A stretch of DNA of 64,000 nt from assembly GCF_029626175.1 (NCBI RefSeq), contig NZ_JARUBM010000002.1, positions 186,001-250,000 on the forward strand. The letters are read 5' to 3'. Below the pieces are notes generated by a model. It did no database searches. It saw only the letters and a list, made by a program, of their open reading frames with translations, and was not told the origin of the DNA. Positions within the stretch are counted from its first letter, which is position 1; each line of letters begins with the position of its first letter. A program made the translations under genes and the position numbers. Source of the DNA: Micromonospora sp. WMMD1082. Its GTDB lineage: Bacteria; Actinomycetota; Actinomycetes; Mycobacteriales; Micromonosporaceae. Below, in pieces: positions 39,371 to 49,885 of this stretch.

Positions 39371-42367
39371 TCAGGCGCGAACCTTCTCCCGCATCTCGAA
39401 GGTCTCGATCACGTCACCGACCTGGACATTGTTGTAACCACCCAGGGTCAGACCGCACTCGAAGCCCTCCCGGACCTCCGTGGCGTCGTCCTTGAACCGC
39501 TTGAGCGAGCTGATCGTGAGATTGTCCGCCACGACCGTGCCGTCGCGCAGCAGGCGCGCCTTCGCGTTGCGCCGGATGACACCCGACCGGACGATGCAAC
39601 CGGAGATGTTGCCGATCTTGGACGAGCGGAACACGTCGCGGATCTCCGCCGCGCCCAGCTCGACCTCCTCGTACTCCGGCTTGAGCAGGCCCTTGAGCGC
39701 CGCCTCGATCTCCTCGATGGCCTGGTAGATGACGGTGTAGTACCGGATCTCCACGCCCTCGCGGTCGGCCATCTCGCGGACCTTGTTGGAGGCCCGCACG
39801 TTGAAGCCGATGATCGTGACCGGCTCGGACGAGGCGCTCGCGAGCATGACGTTGCTCTCGGTGATCGCGCCGACGCCCCGGTCGAGGACCTTGAGCTGGA
39901 CCTCCTCGGGGATGTCGAGGTTGAACAGCGCGTCCTCCAGGGCCTCCACCGAACCGGAGACGTCACCCTTGAGGATGAGGTTGAGCGACGTCTTCTCGCC
40001 CTCCTTGAGCTGCTCCATGAGCGTCTCAAGGGTGGCCCGGCCACGGGAGTTGGCGAATGCCGCCGCCCGCCGGCGGGCCTGCCGCTGCTCGGCGATCTGC
40101 CGCACCGTGCGGTCGTCCGCCGCGGCGAGGAAGGTGTCGCCCGCGCCCGGCACCGCGGTCAGGCCGAGAACCATGACCGGACGCGCCGGACCGGCCTCGG
40201 AGACCTGGTTGCCGTTCTCGTCGAGCATCGCCCGGACCCGGCCGTGCGCCCCGCCGGCGACGATCGAGTCGCCCGCCCGCAGGGTGCCCTTCTGCACCAG
40301 CACCGTCGCCACCGCACCGCGACCCTTGTCCAGGTGCGCCTCGATGGCCACACCCTGTGCCGGCCCGTCGATCGGAGCCGTCAGCTGCAACGACGCGTCG
40401 GCGGTGAGCAACACGGCTTCGAGCAGTTCCTCGATGCCGATGCCGGGCTTCGCGGCCACGTTGACAAACATGGTGTCGCCGCCGTACTCCTCGGCGACCA
40501 GACCGTACTCGGTCAGCTGCTGGCGGACCTTGTCCGGGTTGGCCTCCGGCTTGTCGACCTTGTTGACCGCGACCACGATCGGCACCTCGGCCGCCTTGGC
40601 GTGGTTCAACGCCTCGATCGTCTGCGGCATCACGCCGTCGTCGGCCGCGACCACCAGGATCACGATGTCGGTCACCTGGGCACCACGGGCACGCATGGCG
40701 GTGAACGCCTCGTGACCCGGGGTGTCGATGAAGGTCACCGCGCGGTCCTCGCCCTCGTGCGGGACGTGGACCTGGTAGGCACCGATGTGCTGGGTGATGC
40801 CCCCGGCCTCACCGGCGACGACGTTCGCCTTGCGGATGGCGTCGAGCAGCTTGGTCTTACCGTGGTCGACGTGACCCATGACGGTCACCACCGGTGCCCG
40901 GCTGACCAGCCGCTCCTCCGCGACCTCCGCGTCGAGGTCGATGTTGAACTGCGCGAGCAGCTCGCGATCCTCGTCCTCCGGGCTGACGATCTGCACGTTG
41001 AAGCCAAGGTGCTCACCCAGCAGCAGCAGGGTGTCGTCGGAGCACGACTGGGTCGCGGTGACCATCTCGCCCAGGTTGAACATCTCCTGGACCAGCGAAC
41101 CCGGGTTGGCGTTGATCTTGTCGGCGAAGTCCGACAGCGAGGCGCCACGGGAGAGCCGTACCGTCTGCCCCTGACCCCGGGGAGCACCCGAGCTCATGGT
41201 CGGGGCCGACAGGTTGTCGAACTCCTGTCTGCGCTGCTTCTTGGACTTGCGGCCACGGGTCGGCTTGCCACCCGGACGCCCGAAGGCACCCGCGGCACCG
41301 CCGCCACGGCCACGGCCGCCGCCGCCCGGACGACCGCCACCACCGGCCGGCGCACCCGGGCGGAATCCACCGCCACCGGCACCGCCGCCACCACCGGGAC
41401 CGCCACGGTAGCCACCGCCACCGCCGCCGCCACCACCGGGACCGCCACGGTAGCCACCGCCACCGCCGCCGCCACCACCGGGACCACCGCGGTAGCCACC
41501 GCCACCGCCGCCGCCACCACCGGGACGACCAGCACCGCCGCCACCGGGACGACCGGCACCCGGACCACCCGGGCGGCCGGGACGCTGGCTCGGCATCGAC
41601 GCCGGACTCGGCCGCGGCGGCATCGAGGCGGGGCTGGGCCGCGGCGGCATCGACGCCGGACTCGGCCGCGAACCACCGGCACCTCCGGCCGGCGGACGCT
41701 GCTGACTGCCCTGGATGCCGAAGGGGTTGTTACCGGCGCCACGCGCCGGCGGGCGACCCTGCCGGCCACCAGGACCCGGATTGGGCGCACCAGGACGACC
41801 CGCGGCCGGGGAACCCGGGCGGGGCGGCATGGCACCGGGGCCGGGCCGAGGGCCCGGACGGGTACCACCGTCGGCCGGGGGCTCCCGGCGGACGTTGTCC
41901 CGCTGCTGCTGGCGGGCGGCCTGCGCGGCCTTGACCGCGGCCTCCTGCTCAGCCTTCAGCGCGGCGGCGCGCGCCTCGGCGGCGGCCACCTCGATGTCGT
42001 GAGCACTCGCCGGCTTGGCGACCGGGGCCGCCGGCGGCGGCGGACCGGGCACCGGGCCCTTCGGCTTCGGCCCGGGCACCGCCGGACGCCGTGGCGGCGT
42101 CGGCTTGGCGGTGATCCGGGGCTCGCCGGGGGTCGGCGACGGGGTCGGTGGCGCCGTCGGAGCCGGAGCGGCCGACGGCGCAGCCGTCGGGGCACCGGGA
42201 CCACCCGAGGCGACGAACGCGCTGCGCAGCCGTCGGGCGACAGGCGCCTCAACGGTGCTCGACGCGGACTTGACGAACTCGCCCATCTCCTTCAGCTTGG
42301 CGAGAACGGTCTTGCTTTCGACCCCGAGCTCTTTTGCAAGCTCGTGTACGCGGGCCTTACCTGCCAC
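39371..42367 (-). CDS. infB: Translation initiation factor IF-2
   Basis: A 998-residue IF-2 that places initiator tRNA on the 30S subunit. N-terminal IF2_N segment [20 protein letters not shown] (and a second near [20 protein letters not shown]) flank a long disordered region (about 60-370) rich in Pro, Ala, Gly and Arg, with tandem Gly-rich repeats ([13 protein letters not shown]) at about 280-340. The G domain starts near residue 495 with GHVDHGKT, then [15 protein letters not shown] and NKVDKPEA; domains II-IV follow to the end. The GTG at 42367 is chosen because GAGGAG lies before it. Translation factors of this family in actinomycetes are long for the same reason. Confidence 0.97.
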   Translation of the reverse strand: MAGKARVHELAKELGVESKTVLAKLKEMGEFVKSASSTVEAPVARRLRSAFVASGGPGAPTAAPSAAPAPTAPPTPSPTPGEPRITAKPTPPRRPAVPGPKPKGPVPGPPPPAAPVAKPASAHDIEVAAAEARAAALKAEQEAAVKAAQAARQQQRDNVRREPPADGGTRPGPRPGPGAMPPRPGSPAAGRPGAPNPGPGGRQGRPPARGAGNNPFGIQGSQQRPPAGGAGGSRPSPASMPPRPSPASMPPRPSPASMPSQRPGRPGGPGAGRPGGGGAGRPGGGGGGGGGYRGGPGGGGGGGGGYRGGPGGGGGGGGGYRGGPGGGGGAGGGGFRPGAPAGGGGRPGGGGRGRGGGAAGAFGRPGGKPTRGRKSKKQRRQEFDNLSAPTMSSGAPRGQGQTVRLSRGASLSDFADKINANPGSLVQEMFNLGEMVTATQSCSDDTLLLLGEHLGFNVQIVSPEDEDRELLAQFNIDLDAEVAEERLVSRAPVVTVMGHVDHGKTKLLDAIRKANVVAGEAGGITQHIGAYQVHVPHEGEDRAVTFIDTPGHEAFTAMRARGAQVTDIVILVVAADDGVMPQTIEALNHAKAAEVPIVVAVNKVDKPEANPDKVRQQLTEYGLVAEEYGGDTMFVNVAAKPGIGIEELLEAVLLTADASLQLTAPIDGPAQGVAIEAHLDKGRGAVATVLVQKGTLRAGDSIVAGGAHGRVRAMLDENGNQVSEAGPARPVMVLGLTAVPGAGDTFLAAADDRTVRQIAEQRQARRRAAAFANSRGRATLETLMEQLKEGEKTSLNLILKGDVSGSVEALEDALFNLDIPEEVQLKVLDRGVGAITESNVMLASASSEPVTIIGFNVRASNKVREMADREGVEIRYYTVIYQAIEEIEAALKGLLKPEYEEVELGAAEIRDVFRSSKIGNISGCIVRSGVIRRNAKARLLRDGTVVADNLTISSLKRFKDDATEVREGFECGLTLGGYNNVQVGDVIETFEMREKVRA

Positions 42368-42482
42368 TGCACTCCTCACTCCGAGGTCGTGCGGGCAGCA
42401 CCCGCAGCGACCTCACTCGTGCACTTGAAGCCTGGTCATTTCTGGGACTTCATCGTGTGCTCATGTCGGTCGTCCTACCTTG

Positions 42483-42791
42483 CTAGCGGCCCTCGCCCGG
42501 TCGGGTGACCGGACGTGGTGGTTGACGCGTCAGGTACTTCGCGAGGGCCCCGTCATCTGGAACCCCGGCGACGCGCAGCGCGCGCCCGAAGGCACGACGC
42601 CGCACTGCCTGCGCGAAGCAGGCCGGATCCGGGTGCATGTTCGCTCCCCGACCCGGCAGTCTGCGGGCCGGATCGGGTCGGAGGCTGAAACCAGCCTCGT
42701 CGCCGACCGCGACGATCCGCAGAAGTTCACTGGCCGGCACGCGCCGTCGGCAACCCACACAGGTGCGCTCCGGCAGCGCGCGTCGTGCCAC
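42483..42791 (-). CDS. ylxR: YlxR (RnpM) family RNA-binding protein
   Basis: A 102-residue DUF448 protein. The family motif ERTCVGCRRR is at residues 8-17 and GRGANMHPDPACFAQAVRRR follows. YlxR (RnpM) binds RNase P RNA and modulates its activity in Bacillus; gene position between nusA and infB is conserved. GTG start at 42791, 16 bp after the nusA stop, without a strong ribosome binding site. Confidence 0.92.
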   Translation of the reverse strand: MARRALPERTCVGCRRRVPASELLRIVAVGDEAGFSLRPDPARRLPGRGANMHPDPACFAQAVRRRAFGRALRVAGVPDDGALAKYLTRQPPRPVTRPGEGR

Positions 42792-42807
42792 TGGTGGAAG
42801 TCTACCC

Positions 42808-43851
42808 CTAGCTACCCGACACCGCTCCGCCCGGTTCCCGGACGTGATCAGCGCCGGAACGCCCGGCCGGGCCGGCCTGTTCGGCGTCGGAGCGGATGTC
42901 GATCCGCCAACCGGTCAGTCGGGCAGCAAGCCGGGCATTCTGCCCCTCGCGCCCGATCGCCAGCGACAGCTGAAAGTCCGGAACGGTCACCCGAGCGGCC
43001 CGGTTGGCCAGGTCGACCACCTCTACCCGCAGCGCCTTGGCCGGCGAGAGGGCGTTGCCGACGAAGGTCGCCGGGTCGTCCGACCAGTCGATAATGTCGA
43101 TCTTCTCACCGTGCAGCTCACTCATCACCGCCCGCACCCGCTGCCCCATCGGGCCGATGCAGGCGCCCTTGGCGTTGACTCCCGGCGTGGTCGACCGCAC
43201 CGCGATCTTCGTACGGTGACCGGCCTCACGCGCGATCGCACCGATCTCGACCGTGCCGTCGGCGATCTCCGGCACCTCCAGGGCGAAGAGCTTCTTCACC
43301 AGGTTCGGATGCGTCCGGGACAACGTGATCTGCGGGCCGCGCATTCCCTTGGCCACGTGCACCACCACGCAACGGATCCGCTCGCCGTGGGTGTACCGCT
43401 CGCCGGGCACCTGCTCCGACTGCGGCAGCACGCCCTCCAGCTTGCCCAGGTCGACGGTGACGATGCCCTTCTCGGCCCGCGCCTCGTGCGCCTGCACCAC
43501 CCCGGTGACCAGGTCACCGTCGCGGCCGACGTACTCACCGAAGTGCGCCTCGTCGGTGGCCTCCCGCAGCCGCTGGAGGATCACCTGCTTGGCGGTCATG
43601 GCGGCGATCCGCCCGAAGTCGTGCGGCGTGTCGTCCCACTCCCGCGCCACGGTGCCCTCGGGGCTCATCTCCTGGGCGTAGACCAGGGCGACGCCGGTCT
43701 TGCGGTCGATCTCCACCCGGGCGTGCGGCTGGGCACCCTCGGTGTGCCGGTACGCGGTCAGCAGCGCGGTCTCGATCGCCGCGAGGATCGTGTCGAACGG
43801 GATCTCCCGCTCGCGCTCCAGTGCGCGCAGCGCCGCGAGGTCGATGTTCAC
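42808..43851 (-). CDS. nusA: Transcription termination/antitermination factor NusA
   Basis: A 347-residue NusA with an N-terminal RNA polymerase-binding domain ([20 protein letters not shown]), an S1 domain ([20 protein letters not shown]), KH1 ([40 protein letters not shown]) and KH2 ([20 protein letters not shown]). It lacks the C-terminal acidic repeats of E. coli NusA, as usual in actinobacteria. The GTG at 43851 overlaps the rimP stop codon, coupling the two. Confidence 0.97.
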   Translation of the reverse strand: MNIDLAALRALEREREIPFDTILAAIETALLTAYRHTEGAQPHARVEIDRKTGVALVYAQEMSPEGTVAREWDDTPHDFGRIAAMTAKQVILQRLREATDEAHFGEYVGRDGDLVTGVVQAHEARAEKGIVTVDLGKLEGVLPQSEQVPGERYTHGERIRCVVVHVAKGMRGPQITLSRTHPNLVKKLFALEVPEIADGTVEIGAIAREAGHRTKIAVRSTTPGVNAKGACIGPMGQRVRAVMSELHGEKIDIIDWSDDPATFVGNALSPAKALRVEVVDLANRAARVTVPDFQLSLAIGREGQNARLAARLTGWRIDIRSDAEQAGPAGRSGADHVREPGGAVSGS

Positions 43852-44492
43852 CTCTCCTCGTCCTCCACATCGTCATCGTCGTCGACGTCTTCTGATTCGG
43901 CCAGTTCGTCGAGGCGGGCGAACTCGACCTGCACCCGCCCCGGGCCGAGATCGGCGTAGGCCCACGGTGCGCGGCCGGCGTCGGTCTCCAGCACCACACG
44001 ATCGTCGTCGGCCTCGACCACCCGACCGGTGACCTGCCGGTCACCGCCGGGCGGCCCGTCCGGCGCGCCGGCACCCCGCACGGTCACCCGGACCAGCCGG
44101 CCGACGTTGCGTCGCCAGTGCCGGGGCAGCGTCAACGGGCGGTCCACCCCCGGCGAGCTGACTTCGAGCTGGTACTCCCCGGCGACGATGTCGCCGCCGC
44201 TCTCCTCGGCCGCGTCCAGCGCGGTGGAGACGGCCCGCGAGACGTCGGCCACCGCGTCCAGGTTGATCCCACCGTCGGCGTCGACGATCACGCGTACCAC
44301 ATGTCGGCGGCCCGCCCGGGAAACCGAGAGATCCTCCAGGTCGTAGCCGGCGGCACCGACCACCGGTGCGATCACCGCCCGCAGCCGCTCGCGGCGGGCG
44401 GCGAGGTCACCACGGGATGCCTGGCCCGGCCGTGGAGCCTGGCCACCGCGGGGTTTCCCCGTCGTCCTGGTGGCACGGCCACGCTGCGTCAT
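43848..44492 (-). CDS. rimP: Ribosome maturation factor RimP
   Basis: A 214-residue 30S maturation protein. A basic 35-residue leader is followed by the RimP core: [60 protein letters not shown], and an SH3-like C-terminal domain ending in an acidic tail ([15 protein letters not shown]). The ATG at 44492 (MTQRGR) has AAGGG nine bases upstream; the open frame to 45167 is the antisense of a lipoprotein gene. It leads the nusA operon. Confidence 0.94.
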   Translation of the reverse strand: MTQRGRATRTTGKPRGGQAPRPGQASRGDLAARRERLRAVIAPVVGAAGYDLEDLSVSRAGRRHVVRVIVDADGGINLDAVADVSRAVSTALDAAEESGGDIVAGEYQLEVSSPGVDRPLTLPRHWRRNVGRLVRVTVRGAGAPDGPPGGDRQVTGRVVEADDDRVVLETDAGRAPWAYADLGPGRVQVEFARLDELAESEDVDDDDDVEDEER

Positions 44493-44661
44493 CTGAAGAA
44501 CCCTTCCACTGCTCGCCGGCCGCCATGCCGGCACGCCACCGGTGCGGACGCGCCGGTGGCTGCGCAGAGCGTAACGCGCCGCCGGCACGAGGGCCCGAGC
44601 GGCGCACCGACGCCACCGACGCACACGGGCCACGGTGATGGTGTTGACTTGTCCGGTGGTG

Positions 44662-45171
44662 ATGGGCAGAACGACTCGGCAGGACGGACCGTCCGCGCCT
44701 TCCCGACGCACGGTGCTGCGGGCCGGCGCGCTCCTCGTGCTCGGCGGGGCCGCCGCGCCGCTGACCGGTTGCGGTCTGCTCGACCGCGACGAGCAGCCGC
44801 CGACGCCGGATCCGCTCACCCCGCTGCTCGACGAGTCGCGGCGACTCGCGGAGGGGCTGCGGACCGCGGCCGCCGCCCATCCCGACCTGGCCGCCCGGCT
44901 CGTCCCGCTCGCCGAATCGCACGAGGCGCACGCCGCGGAACTCGCCCGGGTGATCGGCACCGCGACGGCGTCCCCCACACCGGCCGACCCTTCGCCGGCC
45001 GATCCTGCACCACCGCGTGACCGCTCGGCCACGCTGACCGCGCTGCGGCAGGCCGAACGCGCGGGCCGGGAGTCGGCGACCCGGGCCTGCGCCGAGGCGC
45101 CCGCCGAGCGCGCCGCGCTGCTCGGCTCCGTCGCCGCCGCCCGCGCCACCCACCTGGAGGCGCTCAAATGA
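44662..45171 (+). CDS. Tat-type lipoprotein of unknown function
   Basis: A 169-residue exported lipoprotein. The signal has a twin-arginine-like [16 protein letters not shown] and a lipobox LTGC, followed by a mature part that is largely helical ([40 protein letters not shown]) with a short Pro/Thr/Ser stretch. This resembles the small lipoprotein usually encoded just before DUF4439 in actinobacteria. The start at 44662 was chosen to give a standard n-region; an ATG at 44635 is possible. It is divergent from rimP and 28 bp before the DUF4439 gene. Confidence 0.8.
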   Translation: MGRTTRQDGPSAPSRRTVLRAGALLVLGGAAAPLTGCGLLDRDEQPPTPDPLTPLLDESRRLAEGLRTAAAAHPDLAARLVPLAESHEAHAAELARVIGTATASPTPADPSPADPAPPRDRSATLTALRQAERAGRESATRACAEAPAERAALLGSVAAARATHLEALK

Positions 45172-45199
45172 TCATGAGCGGGCGAAGCGGAGTGCAGTC

Positions 45200-45640
45200 A
45201 TGAGCGCGCCGGCCGGACCGGCCGAGGCGCTCGCCGGCGCCCTGACCGCCGAGTACGCCGCGATCTGGGCCTACGGCCCCATCGGGGTACGACTGTCCGA
45301 CGCGGAACGCAAGGCGGCGGTCGAGGCGGAGGCCGCCCATCGGGGTCGGCGGGACGCCCTGGTGCTGCAACTGAGCACCGCCGGCAACGTCGTACCGCCG
45401 GATCGGGCCGGATATGCCCTGCCCTTCCCGGTGACCGACCGGGCCAGCGCGCTGCGGCTCGCGGTCGAGGTGGAGGAGCGCACAGCGGCGTTCTGGCGGG
45501 CGACGCTGCCGGCCAGCACCGGCGCCGAACGGGACCGGGCCCTGGCCGCCCTGATCGAGTACGCGGTGCGGGCGACGCGGTGGCGACGCAGCGCCGGCGT
45601 CACCCCGTTGACCGTGCCCTTCCCGGGCCGCCCCGCCTGA
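45200..45640 (+). CDS. DUF4439 ferritin-like protein
   Basis: A 146-residue all-helical protein of the DUF4439/ferritin-like type. The first helix GPAEALAGALTAEYAAIWAY and the later AHRGRRDALVLQL and VEERTAAFWRATLPASTG carry the Glu/His pattern of four-helix-bundle diiron folds. The ATG at 45200 is preceded by GGAG. It probably forms an operon with the preceding lipoprotein. Function is unknown. Confidence 0.85.
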   Translation: MSAPAGPAEALAGALTAEYAAIWAYGPIGVRLSDAERKAAVEAEAAHRGRRDALVLQLSTAGNVVPPDRAGYALPFPVTDRASALRLAVEVEERTAAFWRATLPASTGAERDRALAALIEYAVRATRWRRSAGVTPLTVPFPGRPA

Positions 45641-45711
45641 GCGGGCCGCCCGTTCGGACTGGCCGCCGGCGCCGGGGCGGCCGACGGTAGGCGAGATCAC
45701 GCCCATGCCGG

Positions 45712-45740
45712 TTGCGGTCCGCATACCAGGTATGCATACT
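45712..45740 (+). promoter_or_regulatory. PadR operon promoter and palindromic operator
   Basis: TTGCGG (45712-45717) and CATACT (45735-45740) are separated by 17 bases, a plausible sigma-70-type promoter; the ATG of the PadR gene lies at 45749, so the transcript would be nearly leaderless and indeed no ribosome binding site is seen. The palindrome GCATACC-A-GGTATGC (45721-45735) fills the spacer, where a bound repressor would block RNA polymerase. Confidence 0.5.
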
Positions 45741-45748
45741 CCGGTTCC

Positions 45749-46330
45749 ATGTCCATCCGTCACGGCCTGCTCGCGCTGCTCGAACGCGGGCAGATGTACG
45801 GCTACCAGCTGCGGGCCGCCTTCGAGGAGTCGACCGGCTCGACCTGGCCGCTGAACATCGGGCAGGTCTACACCACGCTGTCCCGGCTGGAACGGGACGG
45901 GCTGGTGAGATCGCTGCCGGAGAGCGAGGCCGGGCAGCGGCCGTACCAGATCACCGACGCCGGGCGGGCGGACCTGGCCCTGTGGTTCGCCACTCCGATC
46001 AGCCGCAACGATCGCCCCCGCGACGAGTTGGCGATCAAGCTGGCGCTGGCGTTGACCACCCCCGGCGTGGACGTCCGCGCGGTGGTGCAGACGCAGCGCA
46101 CCGCCACCATGCGCACACTGCAGGAGTTGACCCGGTTGAAGTATTCCAGCGACAGCCCGGAGGACCTGCCGTGGCGGCTGGTGCTGGACGCCATGGTGTT
46201 CCAGGCCGAGGCCGAGGTGCGCTGGCTCGACCACTGCGAGACCAGCCTGGTGCGGCACCGCCCCCCGGCTCCCGGTCCGGCGCCCCTCTCCGAGGCGGTG
46301 GGCCACAGCGGTGAGGAGGCCCGACGGTGA
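45749..46330 (+). CDS. PadR family transcriptional regulator
   Basis: A 193-residue PadR-type repressor: winged helix at about 1-85 (IRHGLLALLERGQMYGYQLR, LNIGQVYTTLSRLERDGLVR, QRPYQITDAGR), and a C-terminal coiled-coil dimerisation region (about 100-180). PadR proteins usually repress an adjacent efflux or detoxification operon and release on ligand binding. Here it precedes ABC transporter genes with a GTGA overlap, and a palindrome lies in its own promoter, so autoregulation of the padR-ABC-FtsX operon is expected. Confidence 0.92.
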   Translation: MSIRHGLLALLERGQMYGYQLRAAFEESTGSTWPLNIGQVYTTLSRLERDGLVRSLPESEAGQRPYQITDAGRADLALWFATPISRNDRPRDELAIKLALALTTPGVDVRAVVQTQRTATMRTLQELTRLKYSSDSPEDLPWRLVLDAMVFQAEAEVRWLDHCETSLVRHRPPAPGPAPLSEAVGHSGEEARR

Positions 46331-47145
46331 ATGCCGCCGGCGGGCCGATGCCGGCCGCTCCCGACCCCGGCACGGCGCCCGCCTCCGCCGGGACGCCCGG
46401 CGGCGTCACCCCCGGCCCGGCCGGCAGGGCGGTGCTCGACCTGCGTGACGTGCACCGCACCCACGGCAACGGCCCGGCCGCCGTGCACGCTCTGCGCGGA
46501 GTGAGCCTGGTCGTACGCCCCGGCGAGCTGGTCGCCGTGATGGGCCCCTCCGGTTCCGGCAAGTCCACGCTGCTCACGCTGGCCGGCGGGCTGGACAGCC
46601 CGACCGCCGGTGAGGTGCACGTCGAGGGGCAACCGCTGCACGCCCTGGATCGCCGCGGACTGGCGCGGCTGCGCCGCCGACGGGTCGGCTACATCTTCCA
46701 GAACCTCAACCTCATCGGCAGCCTGACCGCCGCGGAGAACGTCGCGCTCCCCCTCGAACTGGACGGCTCGGGCGTCCGCCCGGCCCGCCGGCTGGCCCTC
46801 GACGCGCTGACCGAGGTGGGCCTGGCGGAGCTGGGCGACCGATTCCCGGACCAGCTCTCCGGCGGGCAGCAGCAGCGCGTCGCCATCGCCCGGGCGTTGG
46901 TGGGGCAGCGGCGCCTCGTCCTGGCCGACGAGCCGACCGGCGCGCTGGACTCGCAGACCGGGGAGGCGGTGCTGCGACTGCTGCGCCGCCGGATCGACGC
47001 CGGGGCCGCCGGGGTGCTGGTCACCCACGAGGCCCGGCACGCCGCCTGGGCGGACCGGGTGGTCTTCCTGCGCGACGGTGTGACGGTCGACTCGACGGCC
47101 CCACTGGTCGGCGTCGACGCCCTGCTCAGCGGCAGCGGCCGGTGA
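46327..47145 (+). CDS. ABC transporter ATP-binding protein (MacB/LolD-type)
   Basis: A 272-residue ABC ATPase. A disordered Pro/Gly/Ala leader (about 1-35) precedes the core: Walker A MGPSGSGKSTLL, Q-loop FQNLNLIGSLTAAENVALPL, signature LSGGQQQRVAIARALV, Walker B LVLADEPTGALD and the switch His in LVTHEAR. This belongs to the LolD/MacB/BceA group that pairs with FtsX-type permeases for lipoprotein release, peptide resistance or mechanotransmission. GTG start overlaps the PadR stop; its stop overlaps the permease start. Confidence 0.94.
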   Translation: MNAAGGPMPAAPDPGTAPASAGTPGGVTPGPAGRAVLDLRDVHRTHGNGPAAVHALRGVSLVVRPGELVAVMGPSGSGKSTLLTLAGGLDSPTAGEVHVEGQPLHALDRRGLARLRRRRVGYIFQNLNLIGSLTAAENVALPLELDGSGVRPARRLALDALTEVGLAELGDRFPDQLSGGQQQRVAIARALVGQRRLVLADEPTGALDSQTGEAVLRLLRRRIDAGAAGVLVTHEARHAAWADRVVFLRDGVTVDSTAPLVGVDALLSGSGR

Positions 47146-49871
47146 GTGGCGGACCGGATCGACCACCCGGCGGGGCGCGGCTGGCCGAGGCGGTCGGATC
47201 ATGGCGGGCCGCCCTGCGCATCGCCCGGCGCGAGGCGAGGCGGGCCCGGGGACGTACCGCCCTGGTGCTGGCGATGATCATCCTGCCGGTACTGGCCCTC
47301 AGCTTCGTGGTGGTCAGTGTGGACATGGCCCGGCTGACCCCGGGCGAGCAGATGGACCGCCGGCTCGGCAGCGCCGACGCGGAACTGCGGGTGGTGTCGA
47401 CCGGGCCGGTCGAGCAGAACGCCGACGGCAGCAGCTGGTCGGCGACGGACGAGGACGGCACGGCGCGGTCGGGGCCGGTCACCGCGGAACAGGTCACCGC
47501 GCTGCTCCCCACCGGCAGCCAGGTCCTGGCGGTGTGCCGCTGGGTGCCGTTCGCCGCCTGGCACGAGGACCGGGTCCGCGACGACCTCTCCGCCACCGTG
47601 GTCGACCTGACCGACCCCGTCGGTCGCGGATTCGCCCGGATCCACCGGGGCCGGGCACCCGCCGCCGCAGACGAGATCGCGGTGAACCTGGCCGCCGGAC
47701 GCGGCCTCGACGTCGGCGTCGGCGACCGCGTCGTCGCCGGGGACGGCACGCGTACCTGGGCGGTCGTCGGCGTGGTCGAACTTCCCGAGCAGCTGAACCC
47801 CATGGTCATCCTGCACCCCGCCGGCGCGCCGCCGGAAGCGAACTCCGAAGGGGTGTTCCTGGCCAATCTGCCCGGCCCGATCACCGACGACCTCTTCCGG
47901 CGGCTCAACGCCAACGGCGTCGTGGTCGGCACCCGGGCACCCGTGCCACCGGCCATGCTGCACCGGAACATCGATCCGGCGCTCGGCGGCGTAAACGCGG
48001 AGGAGATCGGCACCGGGGTGCTGGTCGGCGGGCTCGGCCTGCTCGAGGTGGTGCTGCTGGTCGGGCCGGCGTTCGCGGTCGGCGTACGGCGGCGACGACG
48101 GGAACTCGCGCTGGTCGCGGTGGCCGGCGGCGACTCCGCCCAACTGCGCCGGGTGGTGCTCGCCGACGGTGTGGTGCTGGGCTGCGTCGGCGCCGCGACC
48201 GGTGTCACGCTCGGGGTGGTCGCGGCGTTCGCCGGCCGGCCGTTGGTCGAGCAGTTCGTCTTCCAGCACCGCTTCGGCGGGTACCGCGTCTGGCCGGCCG
48301 CCCTGGCGGTCATCGCGCTGGTCGCGGTCCTGGCCGGGGTGCTGGCGGCGCTGGCACCGGCCTGGACGGCCGCCCGGCAGGACGTGGTGGCCGGGCTCGC
48401 CGGGCGGCGCACCCCGCCGGCGCATCGACACCGGTGGCTCGCCATCGGGATGGCGCTGGCCGGCGGCGGCACCGTCGTGGCTGCCGTCGGGGCGGCCGTG
48501 ACCTCCCAGGCGATCATCCTCGCCGGGTTGATCCTGGGCGAACTCGGGCTGGTGTTTGCCACCCCGACCCTGGTGGGGCTGCTGGCTCGGCTCGGCCGGT
48601 TCCTCCCGCTGGCGCCCCGGATCGCGGTACGCGACGCCAGCCGCAACCGCTCCTCGGCCGCGCCGGCCATCTCCGCCGTGATGGCCGCGGTCGCCGGCAG
48701 CGTCGCCCTCGGCTTCTTCGTGGCCAGCGACGAGGCTCGCGCCGACCAGCGTTACCGGCCGGCGCTACCGGACCGCACCCTGCTGATCACGACCTACACC
48801 GATCCCATGCTGTCGGCCCCGCCCTCCCTCGCCGAGATCGCCGGCCCGGCCCGGGAACTGCTCGGTGCCGGCACGATCGCCCCGCTGGTGGAGGCCGGCT
48901 GCCAGCCGGATTTCCACGCCTGCCTGATCACCGCGAGGATGCCAGCCGAGCGGGCCTGCCCCTGGCAGGCGCACGAGCTGCTCAGTGCGGCCGAACAGCT
49001 GCGGGCCCGCGCCGACGGCCGCTGTCATGACCCGGTCGACTACTACGACGGACCGCACCCTCGGGTCACCGTGGACGACGGCACGGCGCTGCCGCTCCTC
49101 ACCGGTGTCGCGCCCCCCGATCTCGCGGCCGCCACCGCCACCCTGCGCGCCGGCGGCGCGGTGGTGACCGACGCCCGCTTCCTGGTCGACGGTCGACTGG
49201 ATCTCCGGGTCGAGCCCCACGAGGAGGCACGGACGCCGGTCACCGCCACGGTGCCCGGTCATGCGCTGGAGACCGCCCTGGGCCGCAGCTGGCTGGTGCT
49301 CTCCCCCGCCGCCGCCGACCGGCTCGGGCTGGTGACCCGGCAGACCGGCTGGGCGGTCGACACCGAGGAGTCACCGGGACAGGAGCGGCAGGACGAGTTC
49401 GTCGCCGCGCTCCGCACGCTCGTTCCGACAGGGGTCGGTATCGAGTGGTACCGCGATGTCGACGACAGGCGCCCGATGCTGCTGTTCCTGGCGGCGGTCT
49501 CGGCGGTGGTCACCGTGGGCGCGGCGGGCATCGCCACCGGCCTGGCCGCCGCCGAGGGCCGGGCCGACCTGTCCACGCTCGCCGCCGTCGGCGCCGGTCC
49601 GGGCGTACGCCGGCTGCTGTCGCTCTGTCAGTCCGGCGTGATCGCGGTGCTCGGCTCGGCGCTGGGCATCGTCGCCGGCCTCGCCTCGGCCATGATCGTG
49701 CGGGCCTTCACCAACCAGCGGTACGCCGACCGGTGGCCGATCGAACCGCCGTACCCGCTGGTGATCCCCTGGCTCACCCTCGGCGTGCTGATCGTGGTGC
49801 CGCTGGTGGCGATGGCCGGCGCGGCGTTGCTCACCCGCCCGAAGCTACCGGTGGAGCGCCGCCTGGACTGA
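47142..49871 (+). CDS. FtsX-type ABC transporter permease
   Basis: A 909-residue permease with an N-terminal helix (about 30-55, TALVLAMIILPVLALSFVVV), a large extracellular region, a central FtsX-like membrane block (about 290-520), a second extracellular region (about 550-760, with Cys-containing segments such as EAGCQPDFHACLITARM) and a C-terminal FtsX block (about 790-905, ending LLTRPKLPVERRLD). It matches the large single-gene permeases of MacB-like exporters. Operon with PadR and the ATPase suggests ligand-induced export of a toxic compound; the substrate is unknown. Confidence 0.92.
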   Translation: MSGGPDRPPGGARLAEAVGSWRAALRIARREARRARGRTALVLAMIILPVLALSFVVVSVDMARLTPGEQMDRRLGSADAELRVVSTGPVEQNADGSSWSATDEDGTARSGPVTAEQVTALLPTGSQVLAVCRWVPFAAWHEDRVRDDLSATVVDLTDPVGRGFARIHRGRAPAAADEIAVNLAAGRGLDVGVGDRVVAGDGTRTWAVVGVVELPEQLNPMVILHPAGAPPEANSEGVFLANLPGPITDDLFRRLNANGVVVGTRAPVPPAMLHRNIDPALGGVNAEEIGTGVLVGGLGLLEVVLLVGPAFAVGVRRRRRELALVAVAGGDSAQLRRVVLADGVVLGCVGAATGVTLGVVAAFAGRPLVEQFVFQHRFGGYRVWPAALAVIALVAVLAGVLAALAPAWTAARQDVVAGLAGRRTPPAHRHRWLAIGMALAGGGTVVAAVGAAVTSQAIILAGLILGELGLVFATPTLVGLLARLGRFLPLAPRIAVRDASRNRSSAAPAISAVMAAVAGSVALGFFVASDEARADQRYRPALPDRTLLITTYTDPMLSAPPSLAEIAGPARELLGAGTIAPLVEAGCQPDFHACLITARMPAERACPWQAHELLSAAEQLRARADGRCHDPVDYYDGPHPRVTVDDGTALPLLTGVAPPDLAAATATLRAGGAVVTDARFLVDGRLDLRVEPHEEARTPVTATVPGHALETALGRSWLVLSPAAADRLGLVTRQTGWAVDTEESPGQERQDEFVAALRTLVPTGVGIEWYRDVDDRRPMLLFLAAVSAVVTVGAAGIATGLAAAEGRADLSTLAAVGAGPGVRRLLSLCQSGVIAVLGSALGIVAGLASAMIVRAFTNQRYADRWPIEPPYPLVIPWLTLGVLIVVPLVAMAGAALLTRPKLPVERRLD

Positions 49872-49885
49872 TCGACCCCGATCGC

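Noticed and set aside
41394..41530. Regular repeats that might be a CRISPR array
   Set aside because: They are in-frame Gly-rich codons of infB with no unique spacers and no cas genes in the window.
38885..42508. A 1207-residue open frame on the plus strand opposite infB
   Set aside because: Shadow of infB; its Thr/Ala/Gly repeats only mirror the Gly-rich IF-2 codons.
46327..49871. BceAB-type peptide-resistance transporter
   Set aside because: The permease is FtsX-like, but no two-component system is adjacent and the regulator is PadR; a general MacB/FtsX-type exporter is the safer call.
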